This document shows, one piece after another, positions 11,739-23,166 of a stretch of 64,000 nt of DNA. The notes beneath the pieces are model-generated. The model saw nothing but the letters and a program-made list of their open reading frames with translations. It was not told the DNA's origin and did not search any database. This DNA comes from Cryptomeria japonica (taxonomy: Eukaryota; Streptophyta; Pinopsida; Cupressales; Cupressaceae): the NCBI RefSeq assembly GCF_030272615.1, contig NC_081407.1:435150730-435214729 (forward strand), given 5' to 3'. The first letter of the stretch is position 1, and each line of letters starts with the position of its first letter. Made by a program: the position numbers and the translations under genes.

Positions 11739-12826
11739 TGTTGGCAATATGGAGGAATTGATTATGTGGTGCATTGATGTTTTGTCATTGATGTCAACAC
11801 TAGCCATTTTGGTTGGTTATCGACATATAGGTTTTGGTTAGCAGTAGAAGATCTTGTGTTACCGGTAAGGGTTTAAGGTTTAACTGGCAGAGCTTCTACT
11901 GAGAGTCTTTGATAGAATGCATGTGTTGTCAGTGCGACTTCTAGATGGAATTCAGGATGCAGAAGGTGATTCTTGATTGTGCCTTGACTGATTGGAGACA
12001 TCACTTTAGTGTGGTGGACCCAGATTAGGTCCAGTACCTACCTAGGTTATGGACCAATATCATGTTAACATGTTCTCTACATGTTACCAGGATGATTTAT
12101 GGATTGGTTATTATTATTTCAGTCTAAAGCCAACATGGCATATCATTGTAATATGGATATATATAATAATCTTATTGTAATATATTTTAGGTGGCCGACC
12201 TAATTGGTTTAGGCCTTAGGGTTTGTATAAATTGATGTAAGATCTCATTGTAGATAGAGATTCGTGGTCGTGGAATGAAATATCATATGCGAAGTAGATC
12301 TGTCCAATCATAGGTGATCAAATTGGGTTTAAGTAAGAGGTCAAAGGCCTCCATTATTGAGCTTAATCGGGACTGCAATCAAGCATAATAGATGCTATCT
12401 CTGGCAGTTCATTCTTCTGGATTGTTGTCCAATTATCTTGAGGTGGTTATAACCTCTCTATAGTCAATGAGACTCTTTTGTAATGAGCAGTATGCTCCAG
12501 GCAGTGTGCCTTCTTGCATGTGCAGGCCCCTCTTTGTATCACATACTTTTTGCAAAAGTATCATCTGACTATGGGTAGGCTTCTCACCGTGGTTTTTCCC
12601 TTTACTGGGTTTTCCAGGTACAAATCATGGTGTTATGTGGTATGGTTGCATTGTGTTAATTCTCTATTTCATTCTTAAGTTTTATTGCTTACCGGTATCT
12701 GTTTCTACTATTCCGGTATTCAATGTTTATGTGCTCCGGTTAAAGGTTTTAAAATGGTTTAATTAATATAATCTATTGACAACTGATTCACCCCCTCCTC
12801 TCAGTTGTTCACTGGTTATCCTAACA
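11739..12826 (+). repeat. Solo LTR of a Ty1/copia element
   Basis: Begins TGTTGGCAATATGG and ends TTATCCTAACA. It shares the layout of the complete copia LTRs at 52199 and 57852: TTTTGTCATTGATGTCAACA near the start, GGTTTTTCCC then GGTGTTATGTG near the end, and CAACTGATTCACCCCCTCC before the terminal CTAACA. No internal copia sequence accompanies it, so it is a solo LTR left by recombination. The flanking pentamers (ATTAG and CTTAC) do not match, so the duplication has decayed or an end has shifted. Confidence 0.8.
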
Positions 12827-13841
12827 CTTACCTGAGTCCTTATATCCTATTGGAAAAGACATCTTTATTCGACTCTTCAAACAAAGAGCAATGAACTACC
12901 TACACAACTTCCTAACCCTATGAAAAACTTGCACCTTAAATAATACTATATCTAAGGGTTGTGTTAGTTTAGATTTTTTTTTCCACATTGCATCTCATTT
13001 TATTCAAAGCATTACATCACATATAGTTTCTTTTTAAAATGCACGCATTCGCAAAATTTCTGCTTTAGCATATAGCAACATTAATAAAATAAGGCAATTG
13101 TCCAAGTTTATCATTTGTTTGCATTCAAGAGAAACAAGGGTCGTCTCCTTTCTTAGATATTCGAACATTTTCATTCATTTTCAACATTTTCAAGGGTCAT
13201 TCATTTTCAACATTACCCTGTGACGACACTTTACTTATGGTTGGATAGTAATTTCACTATTTGATACTTGTTAACACAAAATCTATCAATAGCTATATCT
13301 CAAACACAATTAACAAAATCTCTAATTCATTCGAGACACCTAGTTGATCATATGAATAAGTGAAAAATCTAAAATTTTACTTCAGTGCTACTGTAATTGT
13401 CACACCCAAGTAGGTTTCATTACTTACAAGTCAAGGCAAGACAATAAAAAAGAAAAAGTGTTATGCCAAATATCCATCTCAAGGCAAAAGAGCAATGATA
13501 TATAACTGAAATATCACACATACAAAGTGCGACAAAAATATTGACTATCAGAAAATGCGAATAACTTCATTAGGGCTATGGACTCTTGCTGACAATGGAG
13601 CAATATCTGAGAGATTAGAGTTTATAACCTTGTCGGAGCTCTAAAAGCTTGCTGGCAGCAAGGCTCTATTCGAGATGCTTTTGAAGTTATAATAATCTAC
13701 GTAGGTAGTCATATATGATGTTAAGGATCTTTAGTGAATATAAAAGAAAAAATTAACTCATTTGCACACACATGGGAAAAATAAGATCAAAGTTTCAAGA
13801 ACTAATGGGGAAGTTTTCTGCATCTCCATTTGTAAATCCTA
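12827..13841 (+). other. Element A internal region, no gene recognised
   Basis: About 1 kb between the solo LTR and the conserved 3' segment. Frames are short; the piece near 12840-12900 may be the end of the interrupted internal ORF. Two copies of a 15-bp word CATTCATTTTCAACATT occur at 13170-13215. Nothing else supportable. Confidence 0.5.
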
Positions 13842-15870
13842 GTCACTAAGAGTGTTAATTTGGATGTTCCAAGGGACCTTAAGGATTGATTGATCACTTA
13901 TCTATGAAATGTTTTGTACCTCTAACTCAATTGGTATATCACAAAATGTTAAACAAACATAGTCATCCTTGTTCGAATAGGAACTACATCTTAATCATGC
14001 ATATTGCATTAACATAGGTCATGTCAAAAATTCATTGTCTCCATATGCATTCTATAGATCATCATGCCATACAGGTCTGCACATTGGGTGCATAATTGAA
14101 AAAATCATAAAAAGTCTTGAAAAATCCTAAAAATCATAAAAAAGTATTGAAAAAATCCAAAAAATCTTTAAAAAGTACTGAAAAAATCCAAAAAATCATA
14201 AAAAGTCTTGAAAAAATCCAAAAACCAGTGAAAAACATAAACTTCAAAAACATTGAAAAGCAAAAAATCAATACCAAAAACATTCAAATATGATCCTGAA
14301 AAAAAAATCCCAAATCATCCATATACAGTCCTGAAAAAATCAATCCAAAAACATTGAAAATCCAAAGCAAAAAATCAACTAGAAACATTCAGATAAAGTC
14401 CTGAAAAAAATTTAAAACAATCAAAATCAATAAAAAAACTTGCAATAAAATGTCTCGCAAGAATCAAACACCCTAGCAGATATCCAACAAGCACTACACA
14501 TGAAGTTAACAAAGGATACGACTATCTTGTCAAACATGTGCAATCAACTAATCAGTTTGTCTTATCAACCATATCATATCCATATCAAGTGATCATTATC
14601 TTGTCTTAAATAGAAGAGGATACACTCAAAATTAGATAGGCCAGTCTTAAACAAGACTTGCAACTTTCTGTGATCAGACATTATCAACCATCACATCAAA
14701 CAATCAAAACGAAGATATAGATCAATATGGCTGTTGTATTTTGTCCTAGTTAGTCTTTATATTTTATCATTTGGCGACATGTCATGTTCCTATGCTACTT
14801 AAGGATGTCCACAAGTGACTAGAGGAGTTGGGATGGTCATGATCTTTTTCTTTGTTTATTGTCTGTGGTGTGGACCAATGAAGTTCTGGGACAATAGTTC
14901 CAATGGGTGTCCATGTTGGAACGTTCATTTGGCAAATATCCTATGCAAAAGTCAAGGATAGTTATGCTTGTGACTATCGCACATACCTCAACTCCTGGCA
15001 TTATTCCCAGAATGGAGGGTTCACTCCTTGTCTTCTACGTGTTTGTTTCTTCAATGAGGTATCTTTACATCTTGGTTCCTTATACCTTGATGTACAAAGC
15101 TCCATTGTTACATAATAAGGCTTAGTGATGAATATATATTGCGCTATGAATAAAGGCAGAAAAGTTTGTGACAACCATCATCTTCATTTTCAGTCTATCA
15201 TTTTCAGTAAAATCATCATCATATCATTTCAATTCATACCAATTTGTTTTAATCTCATCATGCTAATTGTCTCTTCAAATCATTCTCTCATCAAGCATCT
15301 TCTTTTGGATCAACCTTTTCAATTATTTTCAATCATTCTTTCATCTAACATGATCTCTCTTATCACTTAATTCCAATCTTTTCATCTATAATTCTATCAT
15401 TTCCTCATATCAACTATTCTATCTATCAATCAATTATTCCTCACCTTCATCATATTTTATTATTCATCCAATTTTGATCTATCATTTGTCTTATACAGGA
15501 TGTATCCTTCCTAAAACCAGACGTTTTGATCATCTTTGTCCTATACAGGTTGTTTCCTTCATGAAACCAGACTTTATCTTTATCAAATCTATCAATCGCG
15601 TCAATGCTATCAATCTTATCATTCAATCAATCTACAAATCACTCTAGCCATCTCTTCTATCCAATCAAATCTATTCATGGCATTAATTAATCATTCTTCA
15701 GGATTCATCTAACATTCTTCTTCTTTCGAGAGATCATTCATACCTTTAATGCCTAAACAATATCTCGAGGAGGCATTAAACCCTAAGCGTCACCAGGACA
15801 TACAAGGGCAGAAATTTTTTCATTTTCTTTGAAACAATGTCGTTTCGACTTTGTCTCAAAGAGGGGCAAA
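13842..15870 (+). repeat. Element A right unit, 3' internal region and polypurine tract
   Basis: Collinear with 3665-5762, including the CTAGTCACTAAGAG start, the A-rich short-repeat stretch (14095-14420), the roughly 57-bp repeats (15488-15575) and the polypurine tract AAAGAGGGGCAAA at 15858-15870. Non-coding. Confidence 0.85.
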
Positions 15871-17233
15871 TGTAGACACCTAAAAATGTCTCATTGTTCA
15901 TGTACTAATTATTCGTCTAAATTGATTAAATAATTTTTAATTTAATTAATTAATCTTATTCTTCTAATCTCATATTTCTTCATCATCTTACTAATTATTC
16001 TATTTCAATTCTATCATCATTTAATCATTTAAACCATTTTCTAATGATTAATTAAATATTAATTATTTAATTAATTGTGACTTGTAATCCTTCAATTTAA
16101 ATAATCTTTATTATTTTAATAAATTCATTTTCAATTTCTATCATCAATTAATCATTAACCACTTTTCTAGAATATTAATTATTTAATTAATTGTGATTTT
16201 ATTCCTTTAATTTAAATAATCTTTCTTATTTAATTAAATTCAATTTCTAAATAATTAAATAGTTTCTTTAAATTATTTAATTAACTAATTAATTCTTCAA
16301 ATTCCAAATTCAAATTCTTCTAATTTCAAACACGTGCATGATTTCAAAAACCAAATTGAAAATCAAAGTCAAGTTCTAAATATATTCAAATAACAAATTG
16401 AATTTAAAATAAATTCAATATTTGAATTAATTCTCATGCAAAGATTAAATTGAAAATCTAAGTCAAAGTGCAAGCACATGATAAATTAATTAATTCAATC
16501 AATTAATTAATTAATTTGTTATATTTCCAATTCACATTTCTATCTTTTAGTTATTTTTTTAAAAATAAAGCTCTCAATCAACTTTCAATCAGTTAACTAT
16601 TTCATCCTCTTTATTTCGTCCACTCATTCTTTTTCATCTTTCAATCATCTTTTTTCTCAATCAGTTAACTCAATTATCTATTCAATTTATTCTATTCCAC
16701 CTCCAAATCAGCAGTTTAACTATCAATCAACATGTGAGCTCACCTGAGTTCCACCTCTTGATCATTCTATTCCACCTCTCATTCAATCTAGTCCAATAAT
16801 CTATAAATTGAGCATTCAATCTGCATTCTCAACAATCAAGAACTTTGAATCTTTGTGTTATTTGCAAGTTACCAATGCAATATCTGAGAGCCATCATACT
16901 ACCTCTCAATCAATCTCACCCAATAATCTATAAATTGAGCATTGAATCTCCATTTTCAACAATCACAATCAATCATGATAAATCATGAACTTTGAATCTT
17001 TGTGTTATTTGCAGATTGCCAACGCGATATCTGGGAGCCATCATACCACAAAGAGGAGAATAACAATGGAAGGTACATGAAATCATAGAATAGGGAGATT
17101 TAATTGATTATTTTACATTCCTATTTGCTTGATTGTATCATTTCATTGGTTTTGTTTAGAATTCTTTGATTAGATAGGGATTTGTGATTTTCCTCTGTTT
17201 CTAGTTGGATTTGATGATGAATTTTAGCATACA
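15871..17233 (+). repeat. Element A LTR (right copy, 1363 bp)
   Basis: Starts TGTAGACACC after the polypurine tract and ends TTTAGCATACA. It matches the LTR at 5763-7142 along its length with small indels (for example a shorter stretch near 16140). The promoter duplication is kept, with TATAAAT at 16802-16808 and 16929-16935. The next bases are the TG/CA microsatellite. Confidence 0.87.
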
Positions 17234-17235
<2 letters not shown>

Positions 17236-17317
<82 letters not shown>

Positions 17318-17328
17318 ATGTACATGTA

Positions 17329-17371
<43 letters not shown>

Positions 17372-17447
17372 GTGTGTGTGTGTGTGTGCATGTGCATGTG
17401 CATGTGCATGTGCATGTGCATGTGTATGTGTATGTGTATGTGTATGT

Positions 17448-17533
<86 letters not shown>

Positions 17534-17546
17534 ACATATATATATA

Positions 17547-17583
<37 letters not shown>
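17236..17583. repeat. Compound TG/CA microsatellite with strand switch
   Basis: A (TG)n run from 17236, interrupted by TGCATG, TGTATG and TACATG variants (17313-17450), switches to (CA)n at 17452-17530, then TATATATA and a second (TG)n run to 17583. The TG and CA halves are mutually complementary, so a long hairpin is possible. Open frames across it on both strands are artefacts. Confidence 0.95.
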
Positions 17584-17584
<1 letters not shown>

Positions 17585-18559
17585 AAGTTTTATGTTTCAT
17601 GTTAGAAAAAATTGTATGTACATGTATGTTATATGTTGATGTTTTATGTTTGATTTAAAATGTTATATGTTGATAAGAAAAAGTTGAAATTTTTAGTTAT
17701 TTTAAATCAAACATAAAATATTAATTTAATCTCTTGAAACTAAATCAAATGAGACATCAAACATTAAACATAAAATATATATTTATTTAAGAGACTTAAA
17801 CTTTTTAAATTAACTATAACCTTTAGTTTTTTTGTAATTATCAAAACATGAAATATAGAGAACTTACCAATGAAAGAACTACCAATTAACTAGACACATC
17901 TTTGTTAAAATGTGATCTCTTTAAATTTGTATATTCTCATCATATTAGCCTTGATTTACCACTTGAGACTTAAAGATCTCCTTAAAAACTTATGTTTTGA
18001 TCTGTTTACTTAAATTTCTCAACTCACGGGTCTTCCCTCTCTCTCTCTCTCTCTCTCCCCAAGTAAGACTCTCTCTCTCTCTCATGTACATACATTCAAT
18101 ACTCATGTCACACATGTTTATAATACATGATTGATGCATCTTTAAGTTTGATGCACGCACATGTACATTTACATATTGATGCATGCATTCTATGTTCTCA
18201 TGTACATGATGCATTCTTGATTTGTTTAGATCTACTAGACTCTAGATGATATAAAATCAATTGCAACATTTATGATCTTGTGTTCAAGCTAGTTTTATAT
18301 TTTATTTTCAAGATCTCTTGAAATTTTTAAGAAGTTACTATCTTATATTTAGAATAAAATAAAATTGTTCATGTTAATCCATACAAATTTAAATATTAGA
18401 TCTTAGAATTAGTTTGAATACATATCCAGTAATTTTGTCTAAAGCAATGGTCATGTGGCATTAAATTATCCTTCTAGTTTACTAGATCTATATATTATCA
18501 TCACATTTATCATGACATATGATGCAATTCCCCCTCAAGAACTGTTCTCATGAACAAAC
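17584..18559. other. AT-rich intergenic DNA with a 20-bp inverted repeat
   Basis: No coding signal. Contains perfect inverted arms at 17642-17661 and 17699-17718 (TTTTATGTTTGATTTAAAAT and its complement), separated by 37 bp, and short CT runs at 18037-18058 and 18070-18082. Confidence 0.7.
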
Positions 18560-19979
18560 ATTAAGATTGAAAGATTGAGAGGATCCATAAATAGTAGTAG
18601 TAACACAAGTGTTTATAAAAACATGTGTTATAAAATTCTTGATAGCCTTGTGAAAATCAGGGATGACATTCAGGGCACTAATGCCTATTCTACTAATGCT
18701 ATACACGTCGTTCTTGTCAGGAAGCAGCAAGAGGTTTATGGTGGTTTGTCCCTTAGTGAGTTTCAGAGTTTAGTACCTAAAGAAAATCTAAAAGAGTGTT
18801 GTTTCCCATCATACTTGGGGAAAAACATGGTGAAGGGATATCAGGTCACTAGATGTGAGGATGAGGACATGACTTCTTTGATATACCCATGTTCTTTTTG
18901 CTATGCATGGTCGTTATCCAAATAATGACCAAATTCCACTCTATTTTGCATAGTAGTTGTATGTTGAGGTTCATTTGAATTAGAAGGTGAGCTACACTGC
19001 TTTGCCACCATATCTCAGTCAGGGTCATGGTAGGCTTGCTAAAAGGAACCCTTATTGTCAAGTCGATCAACAGATTCTAGCACACAAGGCCATTGTTGGT
19101 CAAAGGGCATCGACTATTGCACCTTCATTAGGTCCTAAGGAAGATGAGGTTATTCCTAGTACCCAGCTCCGGGAAGCCATTCATAGGGTTGGTGACATTA
19201 CAGTTGCGACTGATTTGATATCTAGTGATTGAGTCAGCCAATATTTGATGAGTCATCGATGCTCTAGATCTTCATACAGTGCAACACACCCTGGTAGTAG
19301 CTCAAATGATCCTTATGTTGCAGCGAGAATCCCTTCGCCAACTAACATAGATACAAGAGAAATGGCACGTGTTACTATGATGAGTTTAGCTGAGGATCTT
19401 TTGGATGCATATACATTTATTGCATCTGAGCATCATATCCCTATAGAAGAGATCAAAAGTCATGTGGGTTCCATCTTTCATGAGCCACATTCAAGTTCTC
19501 ATGATCATTCTTATTAGCCAGGTGGCCCCAACATTAGCGCATAGTAGGATCCACATACAGACCATTCTGTTGATGGCACAAAGGGAGAGGAACAAGGTAT
19601 AGATCCTTCGGGGAGTGTAGTGCATCGTACATCTGATATTGGCTTGGAGGATGTTGACTTCAGCATGACGACAACATGTTATATGGATTTATTGACACGT
19701 TCAGAGTCATCATCAATGCCATCCTGATTACACAATCACCTGCATTCATCATTATTGGGACATGTGATGGCCTCTCATGATGAAAATATACATTTGAGTC
19801 TAGATGAGACCAAGAAAAATCTTGATATTTTAGTGGACACGATTGTGGCTAGAGAATCCAAGTACTATCAGGTGTCACCTTCTACATAGGTAAATTTTAT
19901 TTAACATCATGCTTATTAGTTGTAAATTTCTAATTTATAATTTAAATAAGTTTTAACTAAATTCAAATTTTATTTCATG

Positions 19980-20026
<47 letters not shown>

Positions 20027-20244
20027 TTTAGATGGAAATGCCTCTTATTACTCCTGCCTTGAGGTTTTCTCGTGTACATGTGAGTTTTAAATTTTTGCAT
20101 TTAATGTGTATCTTATTTAACATGTGTATATTTAATGCTTTATTTGCAAGGATCATTTCATCCTTCAAAGCAAGATAGTCATTCAGAGGATCACTCCACT
20201 AGGAGCCGTCATGATGACCAGGGTGCCAAGCCATCTAGCTAGAC
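18560..20244 (+). pseudogene. Unidentified plus-strand coding remnant, possibly multi-exon
   Basis: Bases 18575-18925 are open in one frame (KIRDDIQGTNAYSTNAIHVV...). From about 18960 to 19889 a second frame shows only a handful of stops in some 310 codons, far fewer than chance, with pieces such as LPPYLSQGHGRLAKRN, EMARVTMMSLAEDLLDAYTF and IPIEEIKSHVGSIFHEPH. Splice-like signals follow: AG/GTAAAT at about 19889, then AG before ATGGAAATGCC at 20034 with GTGAGT at about 20076, and GCAAG before 20151. A last exon could then end HDDQGAKPSS-stop near 20243. No family recognised. It may be the companion gene of the minus-strand remnant at 23167-25358, since they converge, but that is conjecture. 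Confidence 0.4.
19983..20022. repeat. (AT)n microsatellite
   Basis: About 20 uninterrupted AT units, lying in the proposed intron of the preceding remnant. Confidence 0.95.
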
Positions 20245-20249
20245 ATTTG

Positions 20250-20660
20250 ATGATCTAGATTTTATACTCATTGTTGACATTTTGTTTTATATCATATATA
20301 GATAAATTTGATGATAGATAGACTTTATATACATTTGACATGTGTTGTTTGATGTTACATACATTTGACATGATCTAGTTTATATACACTTTACATGTGT
20401 TTGATGATCTAGATATATGCATTAAATGATGACCTGCTTTATATGTTTGACATGTTTGATGATCTATATACATTTGAAAGATGATCTAATTTGTATGTTT
20501 GACATGATCTAGTTTATATACATTAGTCATGTTTGATGATCTAAATATATGCATTAAATGATGATCTACTTTATATGTTTGACACATGTTTTTTAGGTGT
20601 TATATACATGTACATTCAAGATGATATAATTCTTATATTTGACATATTGTTTGATGTTAA
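20250..20660. repeat. Degenerate repeats of 'gatgatctag...tttgacatg', about 130-bp period
   Basis: The words GATGATCTAG, TTTATATACATT, TATATGCATTAAATGATGA and TATGTTTGACATG recur in order. The clearest pair starts at 20403 and 20534, about 131 bp apart. Low complexity, non-coding. Confidence 0.7.
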
Positions 20661-20864
20661 AACTACATACATTGAAATATGATCAATTGAATATGTAATA
20701 TATACATATATACATGTGTATGTGTACATGCATGCATTTACATTATATGTTCTACCCACATGACCTCTATACATGTATATATTTACATAGATTATAATGC
20801 TATATGTTCTAGATTAAATGATGATTAAATTTCATAAAACTTTAGTTTTAACAATATGATGCAT

Positions 20865-22716
20865 TTACTTTAGTTTTACAAGCATTTGGGGTTTCATCTG
20901 CGGACTGTGAATTATAGCTGCTGGTACTTCTACCTAGAGCTCAAAATGGGTGGTAATTTAAACAAGAACGAGCCCCCAGGATGCGAAAATTGGAAGGGTG
21001 AACGAAAAGTCTGGAGAAGACTTCACAGATATGGCTTTACTGACTATATGGAAAAACTTCACGGAAGCAGAAATTTTGTTTCTTACGGTTTTGCCAGAGG
21101 CTAGAGTAACAACAGAGTTACCCTGTTCGGGGAGATATGGCAGATTGATGAGAACCTGGTCGCCGAGGTCATGGGTCTGCAGACGGAGGGCACCAAATTT
21201 TACAGAGATCGAAAGTATGCAGCTGAGGCGTTCAAAATCTTCCCGAAATCAGAGGATGAGAAGGCCAAGCTTGTGAAGAAAGACAACATTTCCTATTACA
21301 TTCCCCAGTAGGTAAAGCCCTTTTGGCAAAAAGTTTTAAGGGTTTTAATGGAGTATTTAACTATTGATGGTAGATTCACCAAAATCTATAACTATTACTT
21401 TGCTATTTTGAACCACTTCCGTCATGGGGCCAAAATATCCCTACCTTTTTATTTAGCGTCCTCTCTGAATGAGAGTCTTGCTGACCACACTAGAAAGCCT
21501 AACTCCTACCCTATTGCCCATCAGGGGCTCATATTGCTCATTTATGAACATCTAAAGGACAAGGCTAGGACAACCAAAGATGACCCTCTGATCATGAATG
21601 CACATATCTCTGAGAGTGGAAAATATTCAGATTCGGATGAGGAACAACCTAATGCTTCTACCCACAAAAAAAGGAGAGTTGACATAGATAATGTGGATAC
21701 AAAGGGGCACTGTGATGTGGAGGAGGAAAAGGGTAAGGATTTTGAAATGGATATGGAGTATGAAAAGGATGAGAACATTGGTGAAGAGGATGAAGGGGGT
21801 AACTCTGAAAACCCTCACTCTAACCCTATAGGCTCAGACAACAGGAATGTTGCTCGGAATGCTAAGGAGGATGATAATCCCAACTTTGTAGGCACTGAAC
21901 AGGGTAGGGATTTTGTGACCACCATCTTGAATACCGCCCGTAACTATACGCTGGAGTCCTTCAACTTCCAGAAATGGGTTGTCGACAACATTACTAGCAT
22001 GCAAAGTAAACAAAGGGAGTTGGAAAACAAGATTAATAAGTTGATTAAGGACTCTGGGAAAAAGAATGATGAGACAGAAACTAGTGAAGCTGATGAGGAA
22101 ATTGAGATGGAGGATTGGCTAGAAAAAGATTTGATCAAAGGGGATTTGAAACACCTGGAGGATGTTATAAGAACCTTGAAAGAACAGACTAAAGAGGATA
22201 AAGACAACATCAACTCTCGGGTCGCCCGTACCGAGAAGGCCCTAAAAAACTTCATGAACCATAGCCTCCAGGTCCTCAAAGTCTCATCATAGAACATGAA
22301 TGCTTTGGTGGACCATCTGAAAAGGAAAAATCAGGAAAATAATCTGGTTGTCATTAATGATATTCCAACTTCCAGCACCACCCACCAGACTCCTAGGTGT
22401 AGAACAAGGCAGAACACTACTGGGATGGAGATCAATACAAAAGATAGCCAGCTGAGAGAGGAAAACAACGACCCGAGGGAAGTGGCCAAGGTGATGATGC
22501 TCTTGGTTCAAAATGCTGAGGAATCTATTAAAGTTTTCAATTAATTTGTAATGCTGGGTTTGGAGCCAACTTCTTGTTGGCTTCTTGTTGTCTTTTTCTT
22601 AGCTGCTGGTTTTTGTGTTGGTGTTTTGCAGCTGTTTTATTTAGTCCATTTAATGCTTATCTTTCGAATTGTAAAAGGGTTTCGGGTCCCCTAAAACCCA
22701 TTTTTACTTAATCAAA
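20865..22716 (+). mobile_element. TSD-bounded retroposed unit carrying one non-RT ORF
   Basis: A perfect 15-bp direct repeat AACAATATGATGCAT flanks the segment at 20850-20864 and 22717-22731. The right end is CTTAATCAAAAA, an A-rich tail. Between them is a leader of about 80 bp, one long frame (20946-22544) and a 3' untranslated part with GGGTTTCGGGTCCCC before the tail. Long variable TSDs and an A-rich 3' end are the marks of target-primed reverse transcription, so a LINE machinery in trans is the likely mover. No RT or endonuclease motif is inside. It could be a processed retrocopy or a non-autonomous LINE derivative. Confidence 0.8.
20946..22544 (+). pseudogene. 533-codon ORF of the retroposed unit, three in-frame stops
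   Basis: One continuous frame from ATG 20946 (MGGNLNKNEPPGCENWKG) to TAA 22542, with stops only at 21102, 21309 and 22290 (all TAG) and no frameshift. The N-terminal 200 residues look globular (FGEIWQIDENLVAEVMGL, then YLTIDGRFTKIYNYYFAILN and ISLPFYLASSLNESLADH). The middle is strongly acidic (DSDEEQ, EEEKGKDFEMDMEYEKDENI), followed by a coiled-coil tail (about 21970-22270, QRELENKINKLIKD, LKHLEDVIRTLKEQ). The layout of globular part, acidic linker and coiled coil recalls plant transposon-associated proteins of unknown function. I do not recognise a named family with certainty. Decay is slight compared with neighbours. Confidence 0.65.
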
Positions 22717-22731
22717 AACAATATGATGCAT

Positions 22732-23166
22732 AGAAATTTAAATCATCCCCTTATGCCATTTCCTAATTAAACGTCCCCTTAAGACATTTAAAAAACATGT
22801 CTAGGTAATGACATTCCCAAGGTGACATAATTAAATTAAATCTAATTCAATTAACATCATGTTAAATTAAATTGCACACAATAAAAATAAATCATAAAAC
22901 TTCCTGTTAAGTCATATCCTAGTAATTACATCCCCTTAAGACATCTAAAAATCATTTATCTAGTTAATGACATCCCCTTACTCAAGACCTAAACCATTTA
23001 ACAGCAAAGAAAATTTCATAAAACCTTAAACAATATCATGTGCATACATGCAGTGAATAAGAGTTTAAGTTAGACCCTCAAGAACCATGTCCTAACTATG
23101 TATCCCCTTAAGACATAAATATAAATATCAAATCAATTGTTTAGTATGTATTCTCTCTCTCTCTCT
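22732..23166. other. Intergenic DNA with 'cccttaagacat' motifs
   Basis: No frame of interest. The word CCCCTTAAGACAT recurs about four times (22769-22784, 22930-22942, 23104-23116 and related forms). Ends in a CT run at 23152-23169. Confidence 0.6.

Larger units (their letters stand above)
3661..17233 (+). mobile_element. Element A: long-LTR gypsy-type non-autonomous element in tandem arrangement
   Basis: The order is internal 3' part (3661-5762), LTR (5763-7142), PBS, internal region (7143-15870), LTR (15871-17233). The 2.1-kb segments before each LTR (3665-5762 and 13847-15870) are clearly homologous, and both end in a polypurine tract directly joined to TGTAGACACC. The middle LTR thus serves as 3' LTR of one unit and 5' LTR of the next. 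No RT, RNase H or integrase motif is found in the 8.7-kb internal region, which fits a LARD-type non-autonomous element. Both LTRs start TGTA and end TACA. The left unit is cut by the gypsy insertion at 3660. Confidence 0.85.

Noticed and set aside
17121-17658. Several long Cys-Val or His-Thr repeat frames on both strands
   Set aside because: They are direct translations of the TG/CA microsatellite, with no start context or family feature.
21542-22511. Minus-strand Ser-rich frames opposite the retroposed ORF
   Set aside because: Antisense of acidic and Lys/Glu codons; the plus-strand frame spans the whole TSD-bounded unit and explains them.
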